Part shown: positions 15,001 through 23,084 of the stretch, one piece after another | How the letters are laid out: each line of letters begins with the position of its first letter | How positions within the stretch are numbered: position 1 is the first letter of the stretch | NCBI GenBank assembly: GCA_900550345.1 | Contig: URRX01000001.1 | Coordinates: forward strand, 1-32,654 | Source of the DNA: an uncultured Anaerococcus sp. | Lineage (GTDB): Bacteria; Bacillota; Clostridia; Tissierellales; Peptoniphilaceae | Reading direction: 5' to 3' | Length of the DNA: 32,654 nucleotides | Made by a program: the position numbers and the translations under genes | Notes under the pieces: generated by a model | Database searches by the model: none | What the model was told of the DNA's origin: nothing | What the model saw: only the letters and a program-made list of their open reading frames with translations

Positions 15001-16635
15001 ATGGCAGACAGTTTTCATTTTTCAGTAAACATAATATCAAGAGGAAAAGGAAAAAGTGCAGTAGCAAGTGCAGCATATATAAGTGGAGAAAAAATAAAAA
15101 ATGAATGGGACGGAGTAACCCATGACTATACAAAAAAACAAGGAGTAATTAGCAAAGAAATATTTTTGCCAGATCACGCACCAAAAGAATATAAAGACCG
15201 AAAAACCTTGTGGAACTCGGTAGAACTATTTGAGAAAAACTCTAATGCCCAACTTGCAAGAAACTTTATCATATCTTTACCAAAAGAATTAAGCATAGAA
15301 GAAAATAAAAAGATGATAGAAGAATATATTCAAAACAATTTTGTAAAAGAGGGAATGATAGTAGACCTAGCAATTCATGATGAAAGTAGAGATGGAAATC
15401 AAAACATTCACGCTCATATAATGACCATAGTAAGACCAATAAATGAAGATGGAACATGGGGGCAAAAAAGTAAAAAAGAATATATCCTAGATGAAAAAGG
15501 AGAAAAAGTATTAAACAAAAATGGAAAACCTAAGACAAGAAAAGTAGAACTAACAACCTGGAACGATAAGGGCAATGTAGAAAAATGGAGAGAAAATTTT
15601 TCTAATCTTTGTAACAAATATTTAGAAAGAGCAGGAGCAGAAAAAAGAGTAGACCATAGGAGTTTTAAAAGACAAGGTATAAAACAAATACCTACAATAC
15701 ATCTAGGAGCAAGTGCTAGTGCAATGGAAAGAAAAGGAATAAGAACTGAAAAAGGAGATATAAATCGTGAAATAAAAAAACAGAATGAACTATTAAAAAA
15801 CATAGGCAATGAAATAAAGAAAATAACATCATGGCTAGCAGGTTTTAAAGATAAGCTAAAAGAATCATACAAGGAATATAAAGACCAAAGTAAAAAGCAA
15901 ATCGAAAATGAATCAGGACTCTTTAACCTTTATGAATATTTAAGCTTCTATCAAGAAATGCAAGAAAATAATAGAGCTGAATTATCATTTTATGGGAAAA
16001 GAAACAAGGCAATCTATGATCTAAAAAGATATGCAAGTGGAATAAATTATCTAAGAGAAAATAAAATAAAAACCATATCAGACCTACAAGGGCATATAAA
16101 TAACCTAAGAAGTAAAAACACTGAAATATATAAGACCATAAAAGAAAATAGTCAAAAGATAGAAGACCTTAATAAGTGCTTAGCCTATGCAAAGACTGTA
16201 AGAAAAACAAAAGCAACCTACCAAGAATATGAAAGCAAGAAAATATTCAAAGAAAACTTCTACAAGAATAATCAAAAGGAAATAGACCAACATATAAGAG
16301 CAAGAACCTTAATTGAAAAAATCAGTGGAAAGAAAAATTTAAGAGAAAAAGAATGGTTAGGAGAAATTAAAAGCTTAGAAGATGAAATCAGTAAATTAAA
16401 TACAGAGTCAGAAAAGATAAGGGAAAGATACAAGGAAATAAATCATATTAAATATGCAGTAGAAGTAGTAAATGAAGAATATGGTATTGACCTATCAATA
16501 GAAATTGACAAGGCAATCAAGAGAGGAGAAAAAGAAAGTATCATAGAAAAGATAAAAGAATATAAGCAAGACAGTGATAAGTTTAATAAAAAAAGACAAA
16601 TGACTAAAGACTATTACAAAAATCAAGAGAGATAA
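15001..16635 (+). CDS. mobA: MobA/MobL family relaxase (MOBQ)
   Basis: 544 residues. The relaxase domain fills about 1-220: AAYISGE holds the likely nicking tyrosine Tyr26, SNAQLARNFIISLPKEL is a family motif, and HDESRDGNQNIHAHIM gives the metal-binding histidines at 126, 137 and 139. The rest (about 245-540) is charged, helical and coiled-coil-like, with no helicase or primase domain. It nicks one strand at oriT and stays bound to the 5' end for transfer through a helper element's channel. AAAGGAAG precedes the ATG. Neighbouring DUF3847 and DUF3801 genes complete a mobilization module; no coupling protein or type IV secretion genes are present. Confidence 0.93.
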   Translation: MADSFHFSVNIISRGKGKSAVASAAYISGEKIKNEWDGVTHDYTKKQGVISKEIFLPDHAPKEYKDRKTLWNSVELFEKNSNAQLARNFIISLPKELSIEENKKMIEEYIQNNFVKEGMIVDLAIHDESRDGNQNIHAHIMTIVRPINEDGTWGQKSKKEYILDEKGEKVLNKNGKPKTRKVELTTWNDKGNVEKWRENFSNLCNKYLERAGAEKRVDHRSFKRQGIKQIPTIHLGASASAMERKGIRTEKGDINREIKKQNELLKNIGNEIKKITSWLAGFKDKLKESYKEYKDQSKKQIENESGLFNLYEYLSFYQEMQENNRAELSFYGKRNKAIYDLKRYASGINYLRENKIKTISDLQGHINNLRSKNTEIYKTIKENSQKIEDLNKCLAYAKTVRKTKATYQEYESKKIFKENFYKNNQKEIDQHIRARTLIEKISGKKNLREKEWLGEIKSLEDEISKLNTESEKIRERYKEINHIKYAVEVVNEEYGIDLSIEIDKAIKRGEKESIIEKIKEYKQDSDKFNKKRQMTKDYYKNQER

Positions 16636-16708
16636 GACCTGGTAAAAATATCTTATCCAAGCTATAATATGACCAAGAAAATAAAGGCAGATCTAGGAGG
16701 TAATAGAA

Positions 16709-16882
16709 ATGAATAAAAGGCAAGAGCTAATAGATGAACTCATAAAAGCAGATCAAGATGGAACATACAAAACATATAAAAGCACAGAAGAAATAAAATC
16801 AATGAACAATGAGGAAATACAGATTATATATTCCAACATGAAAAACTATCTATCAGACAAAAGAACACACATAAACTACTAA
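16709..16882 (+). CDS. Small protein of 57 residues, unknown
   Basis: ATG 16709 with a perfect AGGAGG at 16695-16700, eight bases before. The peptide starts MNKRQELIDELIKADQDG and includes YKSTEEIKSMNNEEIQIIY, then ends in ...THINY. It is hydrophilic and helical. It lies 73 bases behind the relaxase gene in the same direction, so it is probably cotranscribed. I do not recognise the family. Coding quality is supported by the strong ribosome-binding site and normal codon use. Confidence 0.6.
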   Translation: MNKRQELIDELIKADQDGTYKTYKSTEEIKSMNNEEIQIIYSNMKNYLSDKRTHINY

Positions 16883-17000
16883 AGGTGGAAAAGCAAAATA
16901 AGAGCAGAAAAACAAGAAAAGGTACAAAGACCTAAGTAAGCTATAAAAACATCAAAAATAAGCATTCCACCACCAACAACAATAAAATAAAAACAATCAA

Positions 17001-17042
17001 AGGGAAGTATAGAAAAATTAAAGCCTATACTTCCCTTTTTTT
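17001..17042 (+). terminator. Terminator hairpin before the DUF3801 gene
   Basis: AGGGAAGTATAG (17001-17012) and CTATACTTCCCT (17025-17036) are exact complements, followed by seven Ts. The AAAGGAG of the next gene starts about ten bases later. Confidence 0.8.
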
Positions 17043-17065
17043 AATTCAAACAAAGGAGATAAAGC

Positions 17066-17593
17066 ATGATAAACGAAGAAATAAGCAAAGAAGCAGGTCA
17101 AGCAGCACAAACCATAATAACATACACAATAAAGGCAGCAAAAGTATCAATCAACTTAGACAAAGAAATAAGAAAAAAGATGAATGAAACTTTAGAAAAA
17201 GCAAATGGAAACCTAAAAAGTCTTATGGGCGATGAAATGAAAATAAAAGACCTCTACAAAAAAGGACAACTAGAAAATATAAGCATAGATCAAAGCGACC
17301 TCAAAGACTTAAAAAAAGAACTAAACAAACTTGGAGTAAACTTTTCAGTAATGAAAAACAAAGAAACTAAAAACTATGAAATATTCTTCCAAGCCAAAGA
17401 CATAAAAGTAATGGAATATGCTTTTAAGCAAGTCATAGCCAAAGAAAATAAAAAAGAAAAAGAAAGTATCCTAAAACAAATAACGAAATACAAAGACCTA
17501 TCCAAGAACAAGGATAAGACAAAAGAAAAAGTCAAAAGGAAAGTAAAAGAAAAAGTAAAACCAAACAAAAAAGATATGACCAGAGAAATCTAA
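17066..17593 (+). CDS. DUF3801 (PcfB-like) mobilization accessory protein
   Basis: 175 residues. The start INEEISKEAGQAAQTIITYTIKAAKVS and the middle NKLGVNFSVMKNKETKNYEIFFQAKDIKVMEYAFKQV fit DUF3801, the family of PcfB from enterococcal plasmid pCF10. PcfB is a relaxosome accessory factor that recruits the relaxase to the coupling protein. The C-terminal 40 residues are very lysine-rich. In full conjugative elements this gene is followed by a VirD4-type coupling ATPase; here it is followed by hairpins and cargo, so this element would depend on a helper. AAAGGAG precedes the ATG. Confidence 0.8.
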   Translation: MINEEISKEAGQAAQTIITYTIKAAKVSINLDKEIRKKMNETLEKANGNLKSLMGDEMKIKDLYKKGQLENISIDQSDLKDLKKELNKLGVNFSVMKNKETKNYEIFFQAKDIKVMEYAFKQVIAKENKKEKESILKQITKYKDLSKNKDKTKEKVKRKVKEKVKPNKKDMTREI

Positions 17594-17620
17594 GGGAGTA
17601 ACGAAAAGTTACACCCTTAG
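17590..17620. repeat. Hairpin over the DUF3801 stop codon
   Basis: CTAAGGG-a-GTAAC pairs with GTTAC-a-CCCTTAG around GAAAA. The stop codon is in the left arm and there is no T-tract. A related stem (AAGGGAGTAA...TTACATCCTT) is at 29862-29890. Confidence 0.5.
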
Positions 17621-17637
17621 ATACCCAAAATAACAAG

Positions 17638-17706
17638 ACTTCTGAAAAGCAGAAGTCCAGAATTCCGAAAATCGGAAATCAAGAATTTCGATTATCGAAA
17701 TTCTTG
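17638..17706. repeat. Cluster of three hairpins, repeat family R2
   Basis: Three stems in a row: ACTTCTG/CAGAAGT, TTCCGA-AAA-TCGGAA, and a 13-bp perfect stem CAAGAATTTCGAT/ATCGAAATTCTTG with one central base. Thirty bases of it (17650-17679) recur at 29738-29767 with two mismatches. Confidence 0.65.
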
Positions 17707-17734
17707 AATACATCAATGTAGATAGGATATAAAA

Positions 17735-17763
17735 TTGAATAAATGTAAAATTTATGATAAAAT
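17735..17763 (+). promoter_or_regulatory. Promoter of the methyltransferase gene
   Basis: TTGAAT at 17735-17740 and TAAAAT at 17758-17763 with 17 bases between, and TGA directly before the -10 (extended -10). A Fur box follows five bases downstream. Confidence 0.65.
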
Positions 17764-17768
17764 GACAC

Positions 17769-17783
17769 TGATAATTGTTATCA
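17769..17783 (+). promoter_or_regulatory. Fur box (iron repressor site)
   Basis: TGATAATTGTTATCA differs at one position from the 7-1-7 Fur box TGATAATNATTATCA. It covers the expected transcription start and lies just before the ribosome-binding site, so iron-loaded Fur should shut the gene off. Confidence 0.7.
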
Positions 17784-17796
17784 ACAGGAGATGAAA

Positions 17797-18408
17797 ATGT
17801 TAAAAAAATTTTTTGAAAATGTAAAAAATCCTAAAAATAATTTCGGTGGTCGTTTCATGGTGAAAGGAATGAACGTTGGCCACGAAAAATTGGCGAAATG
17901 GGGCAGATCCTTTCTGCATATTAAAACCTCGGATGTAGTTTTAGATCTAGGATGTGGTGGTGGACGTAATGTTCAATACTTCTTAACAAAGGCTAAAAAA
18001 GTATATGGAATGGACTACTCTAAAACAAGTGTAGATATAGCAAGTTCAGTAAATAGCGAAGCTATAAGAGATGGCAGGTGTAAAATTATTGAAGCAGACG
18101 TGGCTAAGTTACCTTTTGAAGATGAATCCATAGATATAGTAACTGCCTTTGAAACCATTTATTTTTGGAAGAATATAGAAGTATCTTTTAGGGAAATTCA
18201 TCGTGTACTAATTAAGGACGGTCAGTTTCTAATATGCAACGAAGGAGCATATAGAGAACATAAAAATATAAAAAAATGGGCGGATATGCTAGATTTTGAA
18301 GTTTATTCTCCCGAATATCTCACAGAAACATTGAATAAGATAGGATTTAAATGCGAATACCATCTGGACGAGGAAGATCATCTAGTATTTTTAGCTAGAA
18401 AATTATAA
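17797..18408 (+). CDS. Class I SAM-dependent methyltransferase, Fur-box controlled
   Basis: 203 residues from ATG 17797. An ATG at 17791 touches the AGGAG (17786-17790), so the second ATG with six bases of spacing is preferred. Motif I is VLDLGCGGGRNV; then GMDYSKTSV, the acidic-loop stretch ADVAKLPFEDESIDIVTAFETIYFW, and FREIHRVLIKDGQFLI complete the UbiE/Methyltransf_11 fold. The substrate is unknown. The Fur box, and a second Fur-controlled uptake operon 1.2 kb downstream, point to a job in iron acquisition, for example on a metal-binding small molecule. That role is inference. Confidence 0.85.
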   Translation: MLKKFFENVKNPKNNFGGRFMVKGMNVGHEKLAKWGRSFLHIKTSDVVLDLGCGGGRNVQYFLTKAKKVYGMDYSKTSVDIASSVNSEAIRDGRCKIIEADVAKLPFEDESIDIVTAFETIYFWKNIEVSFREIHRVLIKDGQFLICNEGAYREHKNIKKWADMLDFEVYSPEYLTETLNKIGFKCEYHLDEEDHLVFLARKL

Positions 18409-18443
18409 AAAAATTTGTGAATAATGAAAAATAAATTTTAAGG

Positions 18444-18474
18444 AGAAGTAGAGAAAAAATCTGCTTCTTTTTTT
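18444..18474 (+). terminator. Terminator hairpin before the replisome-organizer gene
   Basis: AGAAGTAGA (18444-18452) pairs with TCTGCTTCT (18460-18468, one wobble) and runs into seven Ts. The AAGGAGG of the next gene begins about six bases later. Confidence 0.7.
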
Positions 18475-18492
18475 ATTGCAAGGAGGATTAGA

Positions 18493-19227
18493 ATGGCAAT
18501 AAACAAAAGATATTATTGGATAAAATTAAAAGAAGAATTTTTCACAGACAAAAGGATAAAAAGATTAAGAAGAATATCGGGAGGAGATACCTACACGATA
18601 ATCTATCTAAAACTTTTATTACTAAGTCTAAAAGATGAGGGCAAACTCTATTATGATGGAGTAGAAAGTGATTTTATAAAAGAGTTAGCACTAACCATAG
18701 ATGAAACAGACGATGATGTAATGGTTACAGTTAATTATTTAATCAATCAAGGCTTACTAGAAGTTGTAACAGAAAATGATGAATACTATTTAACAGAAAT
18801 ACCAAACTTAATCGGATCAGAAACAGCATGGGCAGAGAAAAAAAGAAGATACAGACAAAATAAACAGAGGACATTGTCCTTAATGAGTCCAACACATGTC
18901 CGACAAGAGATAGAGATAGAGAAAGATATAGAGATAGATAAAGAGAGAGAGGGAGAGATAGAAACAGATAAAAAGTCCACCCCCATCTTTTATGGAGAAT
19001 TCAAAAATGTAAGGCTAAGCAAAGAAGAATATAAAAATCTAAAAGAAAAACTAAACTCACACACAGAAATAATGATAAATAAACTATCAAGATACATGAA
19101 AAGCAGTGGAAAGACCTATCAAAACCACTATGCAACAATCTTAAATTGGTATGAAGGAGATAAAGATAAACTAACACAGAAAGGTTTAAATAAAAAAATG
19201 AACTATGATGTAGGAGAATCTTTATAG
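18493..19227 (+). CDS. Phage replisome organizer N-terminal domain protein (replication initiator-like)
   Basis: 244 residues. Residues 5-118 (RYYWIKLKEEFFTDKRIKRLRRI..., YTIIYLKLLLLSLKDEGKLYY) match the phage replisome-organizer N-terminal winged-helix domain. A low-complexity acidic/basic linker follows (about 138-160), then a C-terminal segment LSKEEYKNLKEKLN...HYATILNWYE like the DnaD-type tail. Such proteins bind an origin and recruit the helicase loader. No dnaC-like loader follows. AAGGAGG supports the start. Its last 90 bases and the following 137 are repeated at 26741-26970, so this gene marks one side of the iron-cargo block. Confidence 0.82.
   Translation: MAINKRYYWIKLKEEFFTDKRIKRLRRISGGDTYTIIYLKLLLLSLKDEGKLYYDGVESDFIKELALTIDETDDDVMVTVNYLINQGLLEVVTENDEYYLTEIPNLIGSETAWAEKKRRYRQNKQRTLSLMSPTHVRQEIEIEKDIEIDKEREGEIETDKKSTPIFYGEFKNVRLSKEEYKNLKEKLNSHTEIMINKLSRYMKSSGKTYQNHYATILNWYEGDKDKLTQKGLNKKMNYDVGESL
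18906..18968 (+). repeat. GAGATA-type low-complexity tract inside the replisome-organizer gene
   Basis: About 60 bases built from imperfect GAGATA/GAGAGA units encode the Glu/Ile/Asp/Lys linker. It is in frame and mostly six-base units, so slippage would usually change linker length without a frameshift. Confidence 0.55.
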
Positions 19228-19364
19228 ATAAAAAAGAGGTGGAAAGGTACTATTAAAGACTTTAAGTCTAAAAGGTATCAAAGTATGCCAGAGATAAAAA
19301 AATATAAATATGACACTTTAAAGGCGATTAGAAAATTAAAGAAAAGCCAGAAGACTTTTAGATG
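19137..19364 (+). repeat. Direct repeat DR-A (3' end of replisome-organizer gene and flank)
   Basis: This segment is repeated at 26741-26970. The last 180 bases are about 93 percent identical by eye, including the peptide NYDVGESL, the stop codon and the following noncoding stretch with AGACTTTAAGTCT. Similarity stops at 19364, five bases before an IS21-like end. Confidence 0.85.
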
Positions 19365-19431
19365 TAAATGTCAACCCCAAAATGGTCCACAGTTATTATC
19401 GGAAAGTGGTCCACATATAGTAAAAAATTGA
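19285..19431 (+). CDS. Doubtful 48-codon ORF running into the IS21-like end
   Basis: ATG 19285 begins MPEIKKYKYDTLKAIRKLKK and reads on into the IS-like terminus, ending at 19431. An AAGG lies about nine bases before. In the second repeat copy the same frame has a stop after ten codons. It may be the truncated start of a gene that once followed the replication gene, or noncoding. Confidence 0.25.
   Translation: MPEIKKYKYDTLKAIRKLKKSQKTFRCKCQPQNGPQLLSESGPHIVKN
19369..19425. mobile_element. Orphan terminus resembling IS21 family
   Basis: TGTCAACCCCAAAATGGTCC at 19369-19388, followed by a second GTGGTCCACAT at 19407, has the TGT start and repeated TGGTCC motifs of IS21-family ends with multiple terminal repeats. 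No istA or istB is present, so only an end remains. It starts five bases after direct repeat DR-A stops matching its partner. Confidence 0.5.
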
Positions 19432-19441
19432 TCACATATCT

Positions 19442-19459
19442 CTTTCCCCTAGGGGAAAG
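19442..19459. repeat. 18-bp perfect palindrome
   Basis: CTTTCCCCTAGGGGAAAG is perfectly self-complementary. It lies between the IS-like end and the Fur-controlled promoter. With no T-tract it may be a protein site or a weak terminator. Confidence 0.5.
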
Positions 19460-19539
19460 GCATTTTACACAGTCTCTTACAAAAATTTAAAGACCATCAT
19501 ATTTTATTTAAAATTTATGACAGAATAATTTTTTTCGAC

Positions 19540-19582
19540 TAGACGATAAAAAAAAAAGATGATATATTGATATTGATTATCA
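19540..19582 (+). promoter_or_regulatory. Promoter and Fur box of the uptake operon
   Basis: TAGACG (19540-19545), 17 bases, TATATT (19563-19568), then TGATATTGATTATCA (19568-19582), one mismatch from the 7-1-7 Fur box TGATAATNATTATCA. The box touches the -10 and covers the start site. AAGAAGG precedes the ATG at 19608. The -35 is only four of six. Confidence 0.65.
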
Positions 19583-19607
19583 AATAGCACATAGAAAGAA
19601 GGTTAAT

Positions 19608-21356
19608 ATGAAACTTTATAAGAAATTATTTTCCTATATGCCTGAAAGAAAAATCCATGGAATACTTGCGGCGATGCTAGCTGTAGTTGGGAATTTGCTA
19701 CAGTTCTATGCTTATTATTTAATTTGGATTTTGCTTAGAGATGTATTTTGTGGAGAAGATTTAATAAACCTTAAGATTTTCTCTATAAAAATTCTAGTCC
19801 TCTTTGCCAGCTGTAGTATCTTCTACTTTGGTGGAACATGGATGAGTCACTTAGCTGGATTTAGACTTGAAACTAGGCTTCGTGAAAAAGGACTTAGGCA
19901 CCTACTTAGAGCTTCAAATACTTTTTTTGACACCCATAACTCTGGTGAGGTAAGAAAGATAATCGACAACAATGTGGAACAAACACACATGATTGTCGCC
20001 CACCTCATAACAGATCAAACTATGGCAGCTTTAACTCCTATACTCATGATAGCCTTGACCTTTGCAATTGACATCTATCTTGGAATATTTTTTGTAATCA
20101 TCATTCTACTCAGTATGTACTTACTCTACAAAATGATAGGAGACCAATCATTTATGAAGAAGTACATGGAGAAGCTAGATGAAATGAATGCTGGGGCTGT
20201 GGAATATGTAAGAGGAATGCCGGTTGTGAAGATTTTTAACACGCCACTAATCGGTTTTACAAAACTTTACGACTCAATCATGGTCTATAAGGACATGGTC
20301 TACAAATATTCGATGTCCTGCAGGATTCCCTATGTCCTTTTCCAATGGCTTTTAAATATTTTTATAATCACGCCAGTCTTTCTAGCGATATTTATGGTTT
20401 CAAAAGGACAAGATCCTAATATCTGGTCAGCAAAAATTCTATTTTTCACTTTATTTATGGGATTATTTTTCGTAGATCTAATGAAGATTATGTATGTTTC
20501 CATGTATGTTTTTCAAGCTAACTCTGCTGTAGATAATCTTGAAAATCTGTTCACAGAGATGAAAGAAAAAGAAATAGTTTTTGGTACACAAAAAGATTTA
20601 CAAAAGAAGAATATAATCTTTAAAAATGTTGATTTTTCATACGATGACAAGAATAAGATTTTACATAATTTTTCTTTAAATCTTGACGAGAACAAAGTAT
20701 ATGCTCTTGTAGGTAGCTCTGGATCTGGTAAGTCTACCATTGCTAAGTTAATCTCTGGACTATATCCTGTGGATTCTGGAGAAATTTTAATCGGCGACAG
20801 AAATATTTCTTCCTACGATGGAGAAAGCTTGATGAAAAATATCGGTATAGTTTTTCAAAATCCTAAACTATTCCAAGGAATTTCGATTTTTGAAAATGTA
20901 AAACTCGCAAATAAAGATGCAGATGATGAAGAGGTCTACAAAGCCTTAAAGCTTGCCCGCTGTGATGACTTTATAGATAAGTTCAAAGACAAGTACGATG
21001 CTATAATAGGTGCTGAAGGGATAAATCTATCTGGTGGCGAGAAACAGAGAATCTCCATTGCGAGAATATTTTTGAAAGATCCAAAGATAATTATCCTTGA
21101 TGAAGCTTCTGCTGCTGCAGATCCAGAAAATGAATATGAATTACAGATTGCCTTTAAGGAACTCATAAAAGATAGGACGACAATTATGATTGCTCATAGG
21201 CTTTCTTCGATTCGTGGAGTGGACGAAATTCTACTGGTTGAAGATGGAAAAATTCTAGAGAGAGGAAGCCACGATGAACTTATGAAGGAAGACAGCAGGT
21301 ATAAGAAGTTTATCGAAATGTACAATGAAGCAAATGAATGGAGGGTTGATCTATGA
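19608..21356 (+). CDS. ABC transporter, fused membrane and ATPase domains (siderophore-type half-transporter 1)
   Basis: 582 residues. Six membrane helices occupy about 1-310, and the nucleotide-binding domain has Walker A GSSGSGKST (about 369-377), signature LSGGEKQR (about 473) and Walker B IIILDEASAAADPENE. This is an exporter-fold half-transporter that should pair with the next gene. Paired genes of this fold beside an ECF cassette and an AraC regulator resemble YbtP/YbtQ and IrtA/IrtB, which import ferric siderophores despite their exporter fold. The direction is inferred from the Fur box and neighbours. It overlaps the next gene by four bases (ATGA). Confidence 0.88.
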   Translation: MKLYKKLFSYMPERKIHGILAAMLAVVGNLLQFYAYYLIWILLRDVFCGEDLINLKIFSIKILVLFASCSIFYFGGTWMSHLAGFRLETRLREKGLRHLLRASNTFFDTHNSGEVRKIIDNNVEQTHMIVAHLITDQTMAALTPILMIALTFAIDIYLGIFFVIIILLSMYLLYKMIGDQSFMKKYMEKLDEMNAGAVEYVRGMPVVKIFNTPLIGFTKLYDSIMVYKDMVYKYSMSCRIPYVLFQWLLNIFIITPVFLAIFMVSKGQDPNIWSAKILFFTLFMGLFFVDLMKIMYVSMYVFQANSAVDNLENLFTEMKEKEIVFGTQKDLQKKNIIFKNVDFSYDDKNKILHNFSLNLDENKVYALVGSSGSGKSTIAKLISGLYPVDSGEILIGDRNISSYDGESLMKNIGIVFQNPKLFQGISIFENVKLANKDADDEEVYKALKLARCDDFIDKFKDKYDAIIGAEGINLSGGEKQRISIARIFLKDPKIIILDEASAAADPENEYELQIAFKELIKDRTTIMIAHRLSSIRGVDEILLVEDGKILERGSHDELMKEDSRYKKFIEMYNEANEWRVDL

Positions 21357-23074
21357 AAAACTATTTAAAAGATAGATTTGCACTTACGGACAAAGGTGCA
21401 GAAGGAACCATCGTTGCGATTAAATATTCTACCTTAAAGAATCTGTCCTACATGCTTCCTATGTTTCTTCTTATGTATGTCATGCAAGGTCTCTTGGGTC
21501 TAGGCAAGTTTAATCTCAAGATTTCGGTGGTTTTATATATAGTAATTGCTCTTATAATGATTTTCGTAATAAATAAAGATTACATTACAACCTATAATGA
21601 AACCTATAAAGAATCTGCAAATTTAAGGATTGAACTTTCTGAAATAATAAAAGATCTTCCCCTTAGTTTCTATTCAAAAAGAGATTTAACTGATTTTTCT
21701 CAAACGATTATGAAGGATGTAGAGGCAATGGAGCATGGTCTTTCTCATGCAGTTTCAGGTTTTTATGGCTTTATAATAAACCTAGTTATTATTTCCATTT
21801 TGTTGCTAATTGGAAATGTAAAGCTTGGTCTTGCAGTTATAGCTCCAATTTATATTTCTGCTATTTTGAATTTGACTTCCACCAAAATCCAAAAGAAGGC
21901 GACGGCGACCTACTACAAAGAACAGAGAAAGTCTTCGAAGATGTTCCAAGAACTAATAGATCTATCCACTGAAATCAAATCCTACAATTTGACTGAAGAA
22001 AAGGAAAAAAGTGGCATTGACTTTGTTAGGTCCTTAGAAAAGAAACACATTAAGTCAGAACTGGGACAAGTTATCCCCATTGTTTCTGCAACAGTTGTGG
22101 CAAACTTATCCCTAGCCCTTGCAATATATGTTGGATTAAATAGCTTGATAAATGGAGAAATAAATATCTTGTATTTTGCAGGCTACCTATTTGCTTCAGC
22201 AAGATTAATTGATGGAGTTGCTGCCTTTAACCAATTTTATGGAGAGTTAATGTACATGGATTCTCCAATAGAAAAGATAAAGGCACTTAGATCAGAAGAA
22301 ATCCAACCGGGAAGAGAAACAGAATTTAAATCATTTGATATAGAAGGAAAAAATGTAGAATTTTCTTATCTCGATGACAAAAAAGTCATAGATAATATTT
22401 CATTCAAGGCTTTGCAGGGAAAAACTACTGCTCTTGTTGGTCCATCTGGTTGCGGGAAGTCCACTCTAATAAAATTGGTGGCAAGGCTCTATGATTATGA
22501 CAGAGGAGAAATCTCAATAGATGAAAAAGAGATAAATAAGGCGAGGACAGAAGATTTATTTAAACATATTTCCATGGTGTTCCAAGATGTAATTCTATTT
22601 AACGGTTCTGTAATGGAAAATATAAGGCTCGGTAGACCTACTGCAAGTGATAAAGAAGTGCTAGAAGCTGCAAAGCTCGCTAGCTGTGACGAATTTGTAA
22701 AGAAACTTGAGAATGGATACGATACGGAGATAGGCGAAAATGGATCTAACTTATCTGGAGGAGAGAGACAGAGAATATCCATAGCAAGAGCCTTTTTAAA
22801 GGATGCAGAAATAATCCTACTAGATGAAATTGCGGCATCACTTGATGTGGAAAATGAAAAATATATCCAAGAATCTCTAAATAAATTAATTAAAAATAAG
22901 ACGGTGATGATAGTTTCCCATAGGATGAAATCAATAAGAAATGTAGATCAAATCATAGTTATGAAAGATGGAAAGATAGAAGATTTTGGAAAACATGATG
23001 AACTTTTAAAAAGTAGCAAAACCTACCAAAAGATGATTGAATCATCTAAAAAATCTGAAGAATTTATATATTAA
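21353..23074 (+). CDS. ABC transporter, fused membrane and ATPase domains (half-transporter 2)
   Basis: 573 residues with the same build: six helices in about 20-310, Walker A GPSGCGKST (about 363-371), signature LSGGERQR and Walker B IILLDEIAASLDVENE. The Glu after the Walker B Asp is kept, so it should hydrolyse ATP. It starts inside the stop codon of the previous gene, which argues for a heterodimer made in equal amounts. A hydrophilic tail ends 10 bases before the next start, with a strong AAGGAGG between. Confidence 0.88.
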   Translation: MKNYLKDRFALTDKGAEGTIVAIKYSTLKNLSYMLPMFLLMYVMQGLLGLGKFNLKISVVLYIVIALIMIFVINKDYITTYNETYKESANLRIELSEIIKDLPLSFYSKRDLTDFSQTIMKDVEAMEHGLSHAVSGFYGFIINLVIISILLLIGNVKLGLAVIAPIYISAILNLTSTKIQKKATATYYKEQRKSSKMFQELIDLSTEIKSYNLTEEKEKSGIDFVRSLEKKHIKSELGQVIPIVSATVVANLSLALAIYVGLNSLINGEINILYFAGYLFASARLIDGVAAFNQFYGELMYMDSPIEKIKALRSEEIQPGRETEFKSFDIEGKNVEFSYLDDKKVIDNISFKALQGKTTALVGPSGCGKSTLIKLVARLYDYDRGEISIDEKEINKARTEDLFKHISMVFQDVILFNGSVMENIRLGRPTASDKEVLEAAKLASCDEFVKKLENGYDTEIGENGSNLSGGERQRISIARAFLKDAEIILLDEIAASLDVENEKYIQESLNKLIKNKTVMIVSHRMKSIRNVDQIIVMKDGKIEDFGKHDELLKSSKTYQKMIESSKKSEEFIY

Positions 23075-23084
23075 GGAGGAAAAA

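Noticed and set aside
15001..17593. Complete conjugation system
   Set aside because: Only relaxase and accessory genes are present; no VirD4, VirB4 or channel genes, so it is mobilizable at most.
17638..17706. Possible CRISPR array
   Set aside because: The hairpins are contiguous and of different sequence, with no regular spacers and no cas genes.
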